Below, in pieces: positions 14,601 through 29,600 of a stretch of 64,000 bases of DNA. Location: positions 9,238,501 through 9,302,500 of the forward strand of contig NC_134035.1 of the NCBI RefSeq assembly GCF_964204645.1, written 5' to 3'. The DNA is from Tubulanus polymorphus. Taxonomy: Eukaryota > Nemertea > Palaeonemertea > Tubulaniformes > Tubulanidae. The first letter of the stretch is position 1, and each line of letters opens with the position of its first letter. The position numbers and the translations under genes were made by a program. The notes below the pieces were generated by a model. The model was not told the origin of the DNA. It saw only the letters and a program-made list of their open reading frames with translations, and made no database searches.

Positions 14601-17600
14601 GACTGGTCTTAAGTCTAAGCCATGACTCTGCAACCGGCCCCTGGGGCTGGATTTTTAGACTGGTATTGCCTTTGACCCTGTTGAAAAAGAAATGAGTTAG
14701 CTCCCGGGTTAAAGTAAATACCAGTCTATAAAAATGGCCCTGAGTTTTCACTGATTTTTCCATGTAATAACACAGAATTCCCGGAGTGAATCGGAGAAAT
14801 TTCTGGGTTAAAAACATCACAATTTATTCATTTGGCCCTAATATTCACTGTTTGGATGATTGAAAATATATTAGTTCCAAAAATTCAATTATCCAAACAG
14901 TCAATATTTGGGCCAAATCAAGGAATCGGACGGAGAAGAATGGTAATAGAACATACCGTAGTGTACCACTGGCATTTCTGAACACCGTTGACCACTGCAT
15001 ATCTTGTCGTAACGTCGACCCGTCGGGGCTCCAGCCGGAATGAGGTATTATCACATTGTTTACAATCACCGTTAAAGCATCATCTATGATAGGTTTTTTC
15101 AAGTCCTATCGAAAAAACAATCGAGCATTTGAATCATTCGCAATTCATGAACCAGTTTCATTTATATCAGTTATGAGTAAAGATTTTACTCTTAACCCTT
15201 TCAGTGCGTCTACACCGCAGTGCGGTGTACGAATCAGTGATGGATTTTGCTAGTACACCGCACTGCGGTGTATTGATTTAATTAGTAATTACTAATTATC
15301 TCTCTCGAAAGATGGCAGCACCTGTCAAACATAGTGAAATATTAGTAACTAACAATATACCGCACCAGGGTGTAGACGCACTATAGTGCTATTCCCGTTA
15401 TTCAACACACTAGGGTGGAATTTTTCAGAATTTTCAAATTATCTTCAGCACTATTGGGTATTAATTAGCCAGCACTAAAAGGGTTAAGGTGAACATTTTG
15501 AAAATTGATAACCTCAACTCAAACTTCAAATGGAACTGGGTCCCTAACTAATAAATCAGAAATCAAGGGTATGAATCTAGGGAACTCCTTTCACGTTGTA
15601 TTTTAGTCAACATCGAGCAAATGCAATCAGTATTTATCAAACTCAATGGCCGTGAAACCGTTGAATATTTGAAATTTCGAACTGATATTTTTCATACCTT
15701 ACAAGATGATAAATTCCATAGATTAGCCGTTACTAATTCACGCACGTCACTGTCCGGTGATTTACGTAATAATCGAACCAAAGCCGGAATTCCATCCGCA
15801 TTTTTAATCGCTCTCTGAAATTTGAGAATCAGTAAAATTATCCTAAGTTAATCTTAAATTCAATCTTCAAGTAAATTCTCAATATTTTGTGCGTGTTTTT
15901 GTACCTTGTTATCATCATTTTCTCGTCCGTACGAAAGATTTCTCAAAGCACCGCAGGCGCTTTTATGAACTTCAGGTATTTCGTTATCGAGCAGTTCGAC
16001 TAGAGGCGGTATTCCTCCAAGACCCCTGTAAACACATAAACAAATACAAACCATTGAATAATCCCGCTCATATCATAATGAGAGACCCACATTATCAATT
16101 CAAGTAACTCATAAAATTGATGAGTAAAACTAACAGTTGATGATAAAACAGTTTATTCAGTAGTCGGTGGTAGGTGGAGCGGTGTGGCCGAATGGTCAGA
16201 GTATTCGACCCTGGGAAGGCAGGTCATGGGTTCCAACCCCGTATATTTACTGTAGCGTGCTCGGGCAAGACACATATCGTCATTGCCTCTCTCTGCCCAG
16301 GAGTAAATGGCTACCTGGCCTGATTCCTGAGTGCCTAGCGGCTGCTCGGATGTTGCTTCTCCCAAGGAAGAGACAGGGAGGGGGAAATGAATTCAAATCC
16401 ATGATCAAAACTCAACTATTCCATGCATACCTTGATGTTACCCTGGAGGAGCGCATTTGAACTTAGCTTTGTCGCATGGAATTATCGCGCTATATAAATT
16501 TTATTATTATTATTATTATTATTAAAGTTCTGAGACCTGAAAAGTTCAGAGCAGCTTTGCTGGATTTAGCGCTATATAAGACACATTATTATTATCATTA
16601 CAGATATCATTTTTAGTCAAAATTTCGAAACCGTCTGAATAAAACCGTTATATCATAAAACTGTGAATTCGCATGCGAGTACGGTACTGACCTAGTTTTA
16701 GCTTTGACGTCGTTATTATTGAAGACGAGATGTTGTAAATACGCGGCGGCGTTCGCCTTGATGTTGTTACTGGGATGACTGAGAAACTCGATCACTTCTA
16801 CTAAACTCGGATCGCGCCATAAACGTTCTGAAAATTCATTAAACAAATTACGATCAAAATATTACAAATCGAGACGAGTGAGAAACTTTTGTAGTCTTAT
16901 AGTCTTTGCGGTTTAAACATAAACCAGTTCATCCAAAATGCAAAACATGTATATTTCTGTGACATGGGCTTTTCCTTAACCTTTTTGCTGAATTGTGATG
17001 CGCGGGGTCCTTGGGTCAAAATATCAAAGCCCAGCTCATCATAATGCAGCGAAAAGGTTTAATCAATCTCCGATGTATAAGAGATAATGTTAGAAATGCA
17101 TAGGGATGCTCTAGGGATGGTCTAAGCATGAAAAAGAAGCACAAATACGTGCTGGTTTGGCATCCAGTTGGCAGCTAACATGTTTCAGTTCATACAAAAT
17201 GTATGAACAGTTATAATGCACAGAATCTGGCAGTACTTCGCGAAGAATTGTTTTACCTTTAGTTTCACTGTCGATGGAAGGAGATCGTGGAACTGGTGGA
17301 GGCGCGTTGACGTTCATCGCGTCCTCTCGCGGAATGTCATCGGGATATGTTAACCGAGGGTCATACCGAGGGTCATCGTCGTCGTCGTAGCCGTGAGGAC
17401 CGTTATCGTAGCCCCGCGGGGCGTCATTGTAGCCCCGTGGGGCGTCGTCGTAACCCCGTGGAGCGTCGTCGTAGCCTCGTGGAGCGTCGTCGTAGCCCCG
17501 TGGGCCGTCGCCGTAACCCTGCGGTGCGTCATCGTAGCCGCGTGGTACGTCGTTATAGCCCTGCGGACCATAACCTTGTGGACCTAAACAAGTAAAATTT

Positions 17601-20600
17601 CAGAAATCATTCTATAAGGTTTTGTGAGGTCACTGAGAAAAACAATGGAACAGAGAGATTTCAAGCATCGATGAAATTAGTTGACAATAAAACATGAACC
17701 ACACCAGACAAATTCCTTGATGATAGTTTTTGATGATAGAGGCAAGCTGCTCAGTCATGCTGTAGGCTTTAGACATTGTGGCTACTAAAGTAGCAAGGTT
17801 AAGCTAAATTATGGTGCAATCTTCGATTTTTCAATTCAGCTCAATATATTTCAAAGCAATTATCTGCATTGATAGAATATCGACATCCACTCTAGTAGGG
17901 GCAGCAGATATTCTATAAGGGGTGGCTGATTTTCAGGGCGATGGATGTAAAAATGAAAGGGGTGGCCACCCCCTCTAAAACTGTTGAGGAATACACTTGA
18001 ACACCGGAATACCAACTTAGTTCTATAGCTAATCTAACAACTTAAGACTGCTTTTGGACTTTGAGTCACCACAGCGCATCTGGGGCCCGGGATCACCAAC
18101 TTTGTAAAACTGTCAAATTTAGAAAGTGGGACTCGAACTTTTTGGTAAATCAATGATTCTTACCGTTGCCGTAACGCTCACTGCCGATTGGGGAGGGTGA
18201 TCTCTGAACACCGCCGTATCGGTCATCGCGTACCGGTATATTGCGTAATCCGTCGCTGTGATCCGGTTGGTAATCCGGGTAATCGGACGAGTAATTATTC
18301 AACGCTGGTGGTTTCGATTTATTCACGACTGCGTACGGAGGTTCGTGCGAGAAACTGTGATTATGTTGATCCGGTAATGGATGCCTGTCGAATAGATAGA
18401 AAATATCAACAATCAGAGGTTTTTTCACTCTTTTTTTCATCAGTATCTGATGGTCCCTCTTGGCCCAGTTGCACAGTCATGACATAAGTCTCAAGTGACA
18501 AGTCTCAATAAGTCTCAATCCACAACTGATCTTAAATCTTAAGACTCATCTTAAATTGTTAGATTGGCTGCAGAAACAAAATGAGCTTAGACTGGTCTTA
18601 AATTTTAAGCCACCACTGCGCAACTGACCCATGTATTGATATTATTGTATTATTAATACCCTTAAGTGATGGAGATAATGTGAAAGTTTTTGAAAGATTT
18701 CATCCCAATGCATTAAACAACAGGAACACTGCTAAAGTGCATCTCTCTGCGGTGTACTGTTAGTTACTTATATAAAATGTGTTTGACAAGAGCTGCCATC
18801 TTCCAATAGAGTACATTCCATTGCATGTACATCAATACACTGCAGTGTGGTGTACTAGCAAAGTCCATCATCAACTCATACACCACACTGCAGTGTAGAC
18901 GCACTGAATGAGATATTGAACTGACCTATAATTAAAATCATTATCATTCGGCGGGTTGCTGTAACTGTCATCGTGTCGCGGCCGCGCCGGAGCGAACTGG
19001 CCGCCGTCATCCTCCGGATATTTCCGATACGTCTGGTCATCCGGGTAACGATCCGGGTAGTCGTCGTAGTTACCGCCACGTAATCGACCGGTATCGACCG
19101 GTGAATTGCGGTAATCGTCCGGGTAATCCTGGTAACTATTACGCGGGTGGTAGGGGTAATCGTCGGGTTGTTGAAGACTATAGTTATTTTGCGTCGTACT
19201 GGAGGGTCGGTCCGCGTATTGTTGCGATAAACTGGTCGGTCGATCGGAGTACTGGTTCAAGCTGGACGGCGGACGGTCGCTGTACTGACTGATACTCGTC
19301 GGGCGTTGAGGCGCATAATCTCTACAATAAAACAGAAATCAAGTTCATACATCATCACAATCTATGAACCAGGATAGTATGGTTGTGTCAGTGAGGTCAA
19401 AAAACTATAAATGAACAGGAAAGTGAACTCCTCCTCTGCTAGGCACCGTTAATGATCTTGTGTCTAGTCTTATGTTCAGAGAACTCACTGTTAGCGATAA
19501 ACAATAGATTTTCTAGACTGGTTGCCACTCTCTATTCATAATTAGCGTTTTTCACGATTTGTGTCGGTCTTAAAACTTCACCAAATCTTGAAAAACTGAC
19601 TCTACAGATTTGGGCGTAGTTTAATGTCTTTCAAAGTATCAAATTGCCTATTTCAGAACGAGTTTTAAAGGAGTTTCTGACAATTTTCTCAAGTTTCAAG
19701 CGCCTTCAAAAGCATTTTCCATTTAAAAGGAGTTTTTAAGGAATCAAGGAGTTGTAGGGACCGTGTAACATAAATATAAATTCAATCTAAAATGCTACAA
19801 ACTAAACACAGCAATCAAAACTCAAATGTGCCTCTAGTTGATCAAAGGCTGTTATTGTTAATCAGTGTGAACCAAAATAGCTTCAGATTTTATTTTCAAC
19901 AGCATTTGAACAATAGGCCACTTCATGCACATACATAACACAAATTCAGACCAAAAATTCAAAACTACTCTATCAAAATTTAGTGTCATTTCAAAAAAAA
20001 CAAACTGAAGATAACAGAGCAAACAAGTACAGACAGGTGCAACGATCACTGAGCAAATTTATGAAAATTGGTTCCAGGCATCGCATCAAATGATCCAGTG
20101 ACCACATCGTAAAAGGTTGAGCAAATTGAGAGAAAACCCACAATATCAATTTAAACTGTTATTGCTTGTTTGCTTATGTTTTGTGTATAATCCTTCCACA
20201 GAACCCATCCTCAGAGTTTATTTTAAATATAACATTTTTCAAACTAAACTCTCAATGGTTGTTTAAATAGACATTATGGGTTTTGTCTTAATGATTGATA
20301 TTCATCAAAACTGGAAACAGTCTCAACTTTTTACGAAGTTGAGAGTTATACCTTTCATTCATTTGAAGTAAACGTAAAAAGAAAAACAGAAGCTAACCTA
20401 GGATCAAAATCAGATTCAAAATACTGGTGCTGCACAGCAGGCAAAGACGTGCCACCAGCGGGATCAAAGTATTCAAACCTGTCGCTAGCCGAACCGGGTA
20501 CTGCCTCCGACGGGTATCCGTAATAGCCGGCGTTCGGACTGTGAGATCGCTGACCGTTCGGACTATCGGTAGTCGACTGAAAGCTGTATTCGCGCGAGTA

Positions 20601-23600
20601 CGAACCGTGGACCGGTGAATCACGATTCGATACGGTTGTAACGGTCGTCACCTGGGGAAAAAAAAACGCAACGAAATTTACAACCACTTTATAAATGGAT
20701 AGATCTGAACTCGCGATCCAGTTTCACAGTAGTGAGTAAGACTTAACCCGGAGCTCAAATGATTTCATTTTCAATGAGTCAATTTAAGAGTCACTAAAAA
20801 CTGTTTTAGCTCACAACTGTGTGATTAAATCCAGTTCTACTACAGTTGTGACTCGAGTTAGAACTTCTTAGTTCATTTCCGAAAGGTTGAATTTCAACGC
20901 AGGGGCTGCAGACGCTGGAAAGTTGGTTAGAGTAAACCAGCGGATAGTTGACAAAAGTGACAATCAAAACTGAATTGTTACAACATCTATCTGCCGGTAA
21001 TCTTTAACCATTTTCTAAGCAAGTGGCCCCAGAACTGTGAACTCGGAACTGGGTCCTGAATCGAATTCGAGAGAACATTGTGAAAATATGACTGTAGAGT
21101 TGACGTTTTCAGTGCTGACAAATGAACTACCCGAAAGAGCTAGAGAGGATTTGAAAAATCCAACCCCACTGTCGAATAACGGGCATACCGCTTTAGTGTA
21201 TGCCGCGGTGTATCATTAGTAACGGTACAAATATTTCAGGAAGTTCAACAGGTGCTGCCATCTTTCAATATAGATAAAAACTAATTATTGTACCAATAAC
21301 ATCTGCACTGACAGGGTTTTAACTAAGTGAAAATGAGTTTATAGGAATTTTAAACTCTATATTCAAATTTTTTAAACTCTATATTCAAATTTGATGCAGA
21401 ACTATGGAGCTGGGTTCTTAGTACTAACGTAACCCCCGGCCAACACGTATGAATTTTCAGTGTCATCACCACAGGTTTTCATTAATTTCGAAATTACTGT
21501 GAATTTTTCTGAATTCTCGCGAGAATTTCCGTAAAACTAGTCTTAAATAATCGAAGAAATCCCATTCGAAAATTCGAATTTTTATACAATAGAATTTATT
21601 AATTCAATGATAATATAATGAATAATAATAATCTGATAAATGAATTGTTGGATTTCTTCTATTATCTACAGTGTACACGGATTAGAGGCAAAACCAGTCT
21701 CGTTGTAACAGCGAAATAATCCGAACTTACCGTTTTTCGTTCCTCTCTGCGCATCATTCTCTGAGACTCGTTGCTGTGCGTGGATAACTGCGGTGAATGT
21801 GGCGACGGTATCTGACCGCGGTAGTTGTCCAGCCCGGGAGGCGGACGGTTGTGACTGCGTAGAATATCTTCGGGTATCTGTTCTAAAGGATCATCACTGA
21901 AACACAACGTTTAAACAACACAGATGAGCATGAGTCTGTAAATAGTTCAGACTATTACAAGTCTTGATGAATATCATTAAGAGTAACCCACAATATCAAT
22001 TTAAACGACTATTATTGTTTTTTTTTACTTACGCTTTGGGTGGAATCATTCCACCCATCTTCAGAGTTTATTTGAAAACGAATTCTTAAGAAATTCAAAT
22101 AATTTTCACATCTGAAGATGCGTGGAAGGGTTTCACTCGAATGTAAGAAAATAAACCAATGCAAGTTGTTTAAATTCATATTTTTGTTTTCTCTGAGTCT
22201 GTGTAGCAACAATAATATAAAATCCCAAGATGAAAAAACATAGAGTTTGAAAAGTTTCTGCGAGCTAATGGTTTATTCAACGTCTCAACCAGAAGATGAC
22301 TATTAAGATAAGGTCGAACTGTTGAATAAACTATTAGCTCAACGAAAGACTTTAAAATTATCTTATATTGTGGGATTGAACATTACCGGCATCATAGAGA
22401 TGAATAGTGCCGTTACTCCGTACTTACCCTATGTTCATAACCCCTCTCTCCTGAAGCACTCGCCTGTAAAATATCAATCAACGATTACATTAACATCATC
22501 AAATAAACTCCAGCTGAACGGGGAATCAGCAGGAATCGAAATAAATTTGGTCAACTTGTTTGCGACGCTACTATATACCGAGCCAAATTATTGGTGACCA
22601 CAGGGTTGTTGACAGAAATCACATAGAGTTACTGATACTTTATTGTTTCGTGAAATGCCCCCCCCCCACCCAGGGAGCAAATAATCATTGCTATTACTTG
22701 ATTAATAGTAATTATTACCGCTATTATTTGACTTGCCTTTTTCCGGACTATTCCCTGACATGTGAATTGTTTTCTCAAACTTGATCTCCAGAACGATTAA
22801 CTAAGTCAAATAGTAGAAGATAGACGGGAATCTGTTTTTGATTTTAAGCGCGATCTCAACAAATTTCCCCGACTTATAGCTTATTACAAAATTCCCTGAA
22901 TCTTTTAACGAAAAGAAAACTACCTGAATTATCCCTGATTTCCCGGTAAATGGGCAACCGGGCGATGTAGAGATTGAAACTCCAATTCTATCAAGCGGTA
23001 ACTTCTAATACAACTCTAATAAACGCGTATTAATTATAAATGAATTACTTCAGTTATTCTTATACGTATGTTAAATGTACACGTTTTTATAGGTGATCGA
23101 GAGACATAGCCGTGAGTTTAATTGCTTATTAATAACCACCCTAGTAATGCGTGCATGTCTCCGCGATACAATACATTATTATATCGATTGAAAATATACA
23201 ACAAACGACAAACGAAGCGTATGTAGACCATCTCTAGAGGCGCTTGCGTTAAATAGAATGTCGAAGCTTGCCGAAGAACCCATACTTCAAGACGTTGTAC
23301 TCAAACACTTATATATCAACTAAGAATATATAGATTTAGATCTGCATTTTACGTATATACGAGTCAAAGCTTCTAAAGTATAACATAACCACAGCGATCT
23401 GTTAGTGAAGTCTACCGCGGTTTCGGAAACGGTTCATCGAAATAAGACACCGCTCGGACTAGTGCGGATACAGGGACAGGAGCACAAAGAAATGAAAAGG
23501 GTGTAGAGTTAAATAGGGGAAGCTGTTTCAATCCCGGCAGGTGTGGTGGGTTTATAAGGGACATTAAATCAAAAGCAAAAATTAAACGGAATCTACCAAT

Positions 23601-26600
23601 CAAATAAATAACAGGGTCAATCCCAATTTTAAGATAAAAAAGGCAAGTTAAGAACCCATGCAGCCCAAACAAGGGTTTTGAAAATTTCTAGGCACTTAAG
23701 GGTAATTAAAGAAAATATAAGGTAAATCTTGCGCTGTAGACTGCTGTCTTATCAGTTGCGGATGGAAAAAGTGCCCTGAAAAATTGTATTTTATAACGGG
23801 CTTGGAAAAATAACGACCGTGCTCCTTGTGATCCTATCTGGATCCGTCCCTGTTAGGGTAGGACGAGATGCCCAGTTACGCATTCCATTTCCGTATATAA
23901 CCAACGAGCTGAATACAGTTGGAGCTAGCTCCGTTGTTGACAATTTCAAACTAGCAATAAGACAAGAACTCAGATCGAATTAGAAATGCATAAAACATTT
24001 TCTGTGTTAACATTCGGAGATATCGTTGAATGCAAAGTGAACAAATCCGAAAAAATTGAAATTGTATTTTGAATGAACAGTGATCAATGACCACTACTAG
24101 TATTCCTAATGGTCCATAAACCCTGTTTACAGTCGAAACATTGTCATTAGTCATCGCATTGCCTACAGGGTGGATACACTTGATAGGACAACATTTCACC
24201 GAGACTGATAATTTCAAATGACATCTGGCGTAGCTTTTAATTGTACGATATACCATGGATATGAGGTTACCGTGGATATGAGGTTACATTATAATCATTA
24301 TGGACTCATTATTACTCTAGTACTCAAATCACAATACACTACAACACTACAGCGCTATACATTAACACATATGTGTGACACAAAGTGACAATTAAGGTTT
24401 TTAGTTGTAGCTAATTTTGACTAGTTTAATGCTCTTAACTGATTGTAAAGTTGACAAATATAGCATAATTATAGTATTCCACAACTAACTATTACATAAT
24501 TCACTTTCAGATTTAAGCTGTGAATCTAGAAAGATTAATTATAGTATTTCATTAAAAACTGTTTCATAATTCGCTTTCAGATTTAAGCTGTGGATCTAAA
24601 AATGTTATGTTATTAGATATATTATTTCAGTATTTCATTAAAATCTATTTCATAATTCACTTTCAGATTTAAGGGGTGGATCTAGAAATGTGGAAGAATG
24701 CATATTTCACTTGTTAAATATCCCATTTCGGCGGCGCCAAAATTTTCCGGAAAGAATGGAAGCTATTCTAGGTTTTTGGGGGGAAATATCCGAAAATTCA
24801 TGCTTTCAAAGGATTTCAGGAAAACTGCAAAAATATGTGCACCGAATGAATGTCTCGTGCATGTTTGTTATATATATGGGTACCGACGGTCATTTGGCAG
24901 TATCGCGACTAGTATAGACACATTACCCCGGTTCGGATCAATTTTCTCCGCACGTGGCGAGAATAGTAAAATCAGTAGGTATAGCAGACGCGACGATCAC
25001 ATTAAACTAACTCAACCTTCCCCTCCCCCCGCCGAACTGTGGTGTAAGTGAATTAACCTTCTTATCCCTTCGCGCGCAGTCACCCTCCGCTAGAATATAA
25101 ATCAGGGTCCCTACAGATCGGTCTTCATATCTAAATTACAGTAGACTCCTAAATTGGTACTGTTTTATCTCAGTAATACCATTAATTTGGGGGTTTCGTA
25201 ATCAAATTTTTATCCTATACACAACCTAAACTCCGTTTCTAACTCGGTAACCGCCTAATTGGGTAAAAACAAATCCCAACTGTATCGATTGAGGCATACC
25301 AGTAGTTTACTGTACAATTACAAACTAGACAAAAATTTGCCAATTTCTCAAAATTGAAGGAGTTTTAAAGGAGCTTTTTTGCTCAAATTAGAGGAGTTTC
25401 AAAGACCTTTAAAAGCATTTTCCGTTTAGAAGGAATTGCGGAGTCATATAGGGACCCCGTAAATAGTAATCTATATAATCGATACGTATTTTGAGCGTAT
25501 AACAGATAGGACATTGAACTCATCCTCAGTCGATAAACAGCAGCCTCAGCAGAGCAGACGTAGTGGACGCGGACGTATTAGGTTACGTCGAGATAATGAA
25601 CGCGGATGAACTGACATCGTTTTTACGACGAGACCAGTCACCATAAAAACGATGTCAGTGCACATCTCGGTTCATCTACATACACAGAAACATTGAGAAA
25701 CAGCTAAACATCTAGAAACATCCATTTATCGTAACATCGAAAGTAGACATCGCAATTTATATCTATTTTCACCTGACATTAACATCATTTTCATGGTGAC
25801 CATCAACATAAAAATGATCTCAGTTCATCTACATATGGGGAAACATCGAAACACTAAACATCTTAGTAGCAACATCTGTCTACATTGACACTAAAAGTTG
25901 ACATCAAGCGATTAACATCCATTTTTCACCTGGAGACGAACGCAAACGATTTGAATCTTTTTTCCATTCCGCCAGCGAAGAGCGAGAATTTTTATGGATT
26001 GCTCTGTGATGCTATACGAGACTCTAATATCAAACATACAGTGTCTCATCGCCGGGACATTCGAGTATGTAATTCTAGATGTGACACTGTACGGAATATG
26101 TTTACATTCGAGAGCGTACCGTATAAACTACAACTAAAACCTAGCGTGCGCGGCAAACATATCGGCAAAACAAGAAACAGATTTTGGGTTTGATGTTTAA
26201 TACACCCGCCATGGCATACAGCAAAACAAGAAACAGATTTTGTGTTTAATGTTTAGTACCCCCGCCATGGCATACAGCAAAACAAGAAACAGATTTTGTG
26301 TTCGATGTTTAGTACGCCCGCCATGGCATACAGCAAAACAAGAAACAGATTTTGTGTTCGATGTTTAGTACGCCCGCCATGGCATACAGCAAAACAAGAA
26401 ACAGATTTTGTGTTCGATGTTTAGTACACCTGCCATGGCATACAGCGAAACAAGAAACAGATTTTGTGTTCGATGTTTAGTACGCCCGCCATGGCATACA
26501 GCAAAACAAGAAACAGATTTTGTGTTCGATGTTTAGTACGCCCGCCATGGCATACAGCAAAACAAGAAACAGATTTTGTGTTCGATGTTTAGTACACCCG

Positions 26601-29600
26601 CCATGGCAAACAGCGAAACAAGAAACAGATTTTGTGTTCGATGTTTAGTACGCCCGCCATGGCATACAGCGAAACAAGAAACAGATTTTGTGTTTGATGT
26701 TTAGTACGCCCGCGTTGGCATAGCGAAATAAGAAACAGATTTTGTGTTTGATGTTTAGTTTGATGTTCAATAGGTCTGCCATGGCACGCAGCAAAATAAG
26801 AAACATACCAAATAAACTTAGACATCCTCCCAAATGGTTTCTTGTTTTGCAAAACCAAAATCTTGTTGACGAGCTACGCAAACAACATTGCGAAACAAAT
26901 CAGAGAAGAACGTGTCTGCTTCATATCTAATTCTTGCCGCGTGCGCTAGGCTTAAATTTAGCGGAGTAACAAACACCGGTGGCTCGGATAAAGCAATTTG
27001 CGTTAATGTCTCTCCAGGTGACCATCATTTATTGCGAAACAATGAAACACTGAAAATATATCTATACGACGACGACGACGACAGTTTCGTTGTTTTTTTA
27101 TTTCTATTACCGTGGTTGCATTATGAGTCGTTGATGTCGTCTATCGAGTCGACTATAAACAATGAGAGAGAGAGCAGCGGATTTATTTATGGCATGCGAA
27201 AAAGCAACGAGAAGCGGATTGTAAAAAAGATGAAACCACATGAGATGAAACCATGAGAATACCAGATCTTAAACACCCGGTAGATGGCCATGACAAAAAC
27301 TAGACTTCTGACTATACTCAGGCAGGTTTCCATTGAACAATGCGTCTACACTGCAGTGCGGTGTTTAAATTGGCAATGGACTTCGATAGTACACTGTATC
27401 GTGGTGTATTGATGTTAATAGCAATTAGTTGTTATCTATATTGAGAGATGGCAGGTTCTGTCACGCAGTACAATATCAGTAACTAACAATACACCGCACT
27501 GTGGTGTAGACAGATGCACTAAAGTCGTTTCCCCCTTATTCAACACTATTTTATGAAATTTTCAAATCATCTCTAGCGCTTTCGGGCATTAATTACGTAG
27601 TCAGCACTGAAAGGGTTAATAGGAACTTGGGATAAACTCTCTACCGGTCGCTTCTATCAGGTTTACAGGTTACAGTATTCCAGAATCAGTAGTGACCAAT
27701 CGAAACCTGCCTGATTGATGATGAACACTGTAGCTTTGAAGAATGCTTAAAAATGTTTTTTCAAACTGTCTTTTAATCGAGAATTTAAACTGAAGATTTT
27801 TTTTCCGCTTTATTGGTCGACTCAAAATACTCGGACTCGGTCTAACGTCGTCCCTTGGAAACTTATCAGAACAAATAGTGCGATTTCTCCAATCAATATA
27901 TGCAACTTGAAATAAATGCATGATGTTTTATCTCGGATGTGAATTGATTCCCCGCTTGTTCCATTCGATATTATCAAGGACATTTCATTACTGAAACACA
28001 ATAGGGAGAGGGAGGTGGAAATAGACAGCAGCGCGTTTATTCCCATCACTAGTAATTGATGAACTGTATTTTTACACCAAAGATGAATCGCGATGTTTTC
28101 GATTTATAGCTATCGACCAACAACGCCGAGCATCGCCAGCAAATCCGACGAAGGACTACACTTCGCGCGGCTTAAACGCGAAATCAATTTTCTGATAAAC
28201 CGAAACGGTCTAGCGTTGTTTTATACGATACCGTAGAATATCGAATCATCAAGAAGCAAAAAACTCATCCCTTCACACAGACACTCACACGGAGTAAAAC
28301 CGGTAGATGCTCGATGAGTTTATTATACAAATGAAGTTGGTTATTTTCTAGCACTCGTAACCGAAGTATACACAACCAATCGATACAAAATATTCACGGA
28401 CAAAATGCAAACATGCCGAAGGATATATATGTATAAATGCATGCATTCACTCTTTAAAATAAAATGATTGATTTAATGAGAATATATTGACTTTGATATT
28501 CCATGACTATCAAATGAGTAATTACAGGGTGACCACTTTCTGCCAATTTTCAAACACGTTTTGCCTGATTTTCCATGTGTTTACAAAAAATTCCATCATC
28601 TGAGCGAATCAGAGACATCTACGTTTAAAATTCTACTCATTCATTTTTCATTGAATCACGTACCGATATAAAGGAACACGTGGTCAATAACATTATCCAA
28701 ATTCCCAGATTTTTCCAGGTTTTTGGTAAAGTTTGTCAAAGATTTCCATGATTTTTCCAGGTTTTTCAGGCAAGTGGCCACCCTGGATTAGCAATTTCAT
28801 CAAAGCAGGCATTCGCACAGGGAAGATCTTTTATTAGACGTGAAGGGGACGAGAAAAGCTAATGGCTAAAGTCTTTAAGCCGCGATGCACCTTTCCGTAT
28901 GGGGACTGATGATAATTGCAATATGATAGGATCACTAAGAAGTCATAGAATATCAAAATAGATTCGAGAAAATTCCTGTAAATAAGTACGGTATCATGCT
29001 TAGAGAGGTTTAGTAGGTTGAGTTTACCTGGATTCGGCGTTAGCATGCATAGTGTATTAACTATAGCCGGCTGTAATTAATCGTCGATTATTAATTAGAA
29101 TGTGAAAAAAAAACTTACTGATTTTTATACGGAACGGACGCAATTATTTAAAACCTACATTCATGAGAATCGATGAAAATCAGGTTAAAATTCCGAGAAA
29201 AGATGACGATTTCTGTTGATAGTATTACAATTGTGGGGGATATAAGGGGTATAGGAATTAGTAAAATCAGAAATGTTGGAAAAAAAGCACACCTATAAAC
29301 CCCTTGAACCTTCAAGGCCCAATTGAACATAACATTCATCTTCTCAAGGCCCTCCGGGCTGCACAATGTTTCAGCCCTCTGGTTCCATAGTCATAGCTTA
29401 GATCATGGGCATATGAATAATACATCCATGCATGGACCTAAGACCATCTTAGACCATCTAACAACTTAAGGTCAGCCTTTTGGACTATTAAGTCTTGACT
29501 ATGGAAGGTTCCATAGTCAAGGCTCAAGTCCAAAAGTGGTCTGAAATCTTAAGACTGGTCGAAGTTGTTAGATTGGCTATAATAGAACTAAGATGGTCTA

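Noticed and set aside
16180-16255. Possible tRNA gene
   Set aside because: Box A and box B are present, but the sequence does not fold to a full cloverleaf by eye and continues into a SINE body and ATT tail.
16153-16460. 97-aa and 70-aa frames
   Set aside because: They lie in the tRNA-derived SINE.
17347-17595. Frames on both strands rich in Arg/Pro or Thr
   Set aside because: Other-frame readings of the 21-bp GYDDAPR repeat.
26589-26930. Overlapping frames with repeated NLFLVSL and HQTQ motifs
   Set aside because: Translations of the 56-bp satellite; the unit length is not a multiple of three.
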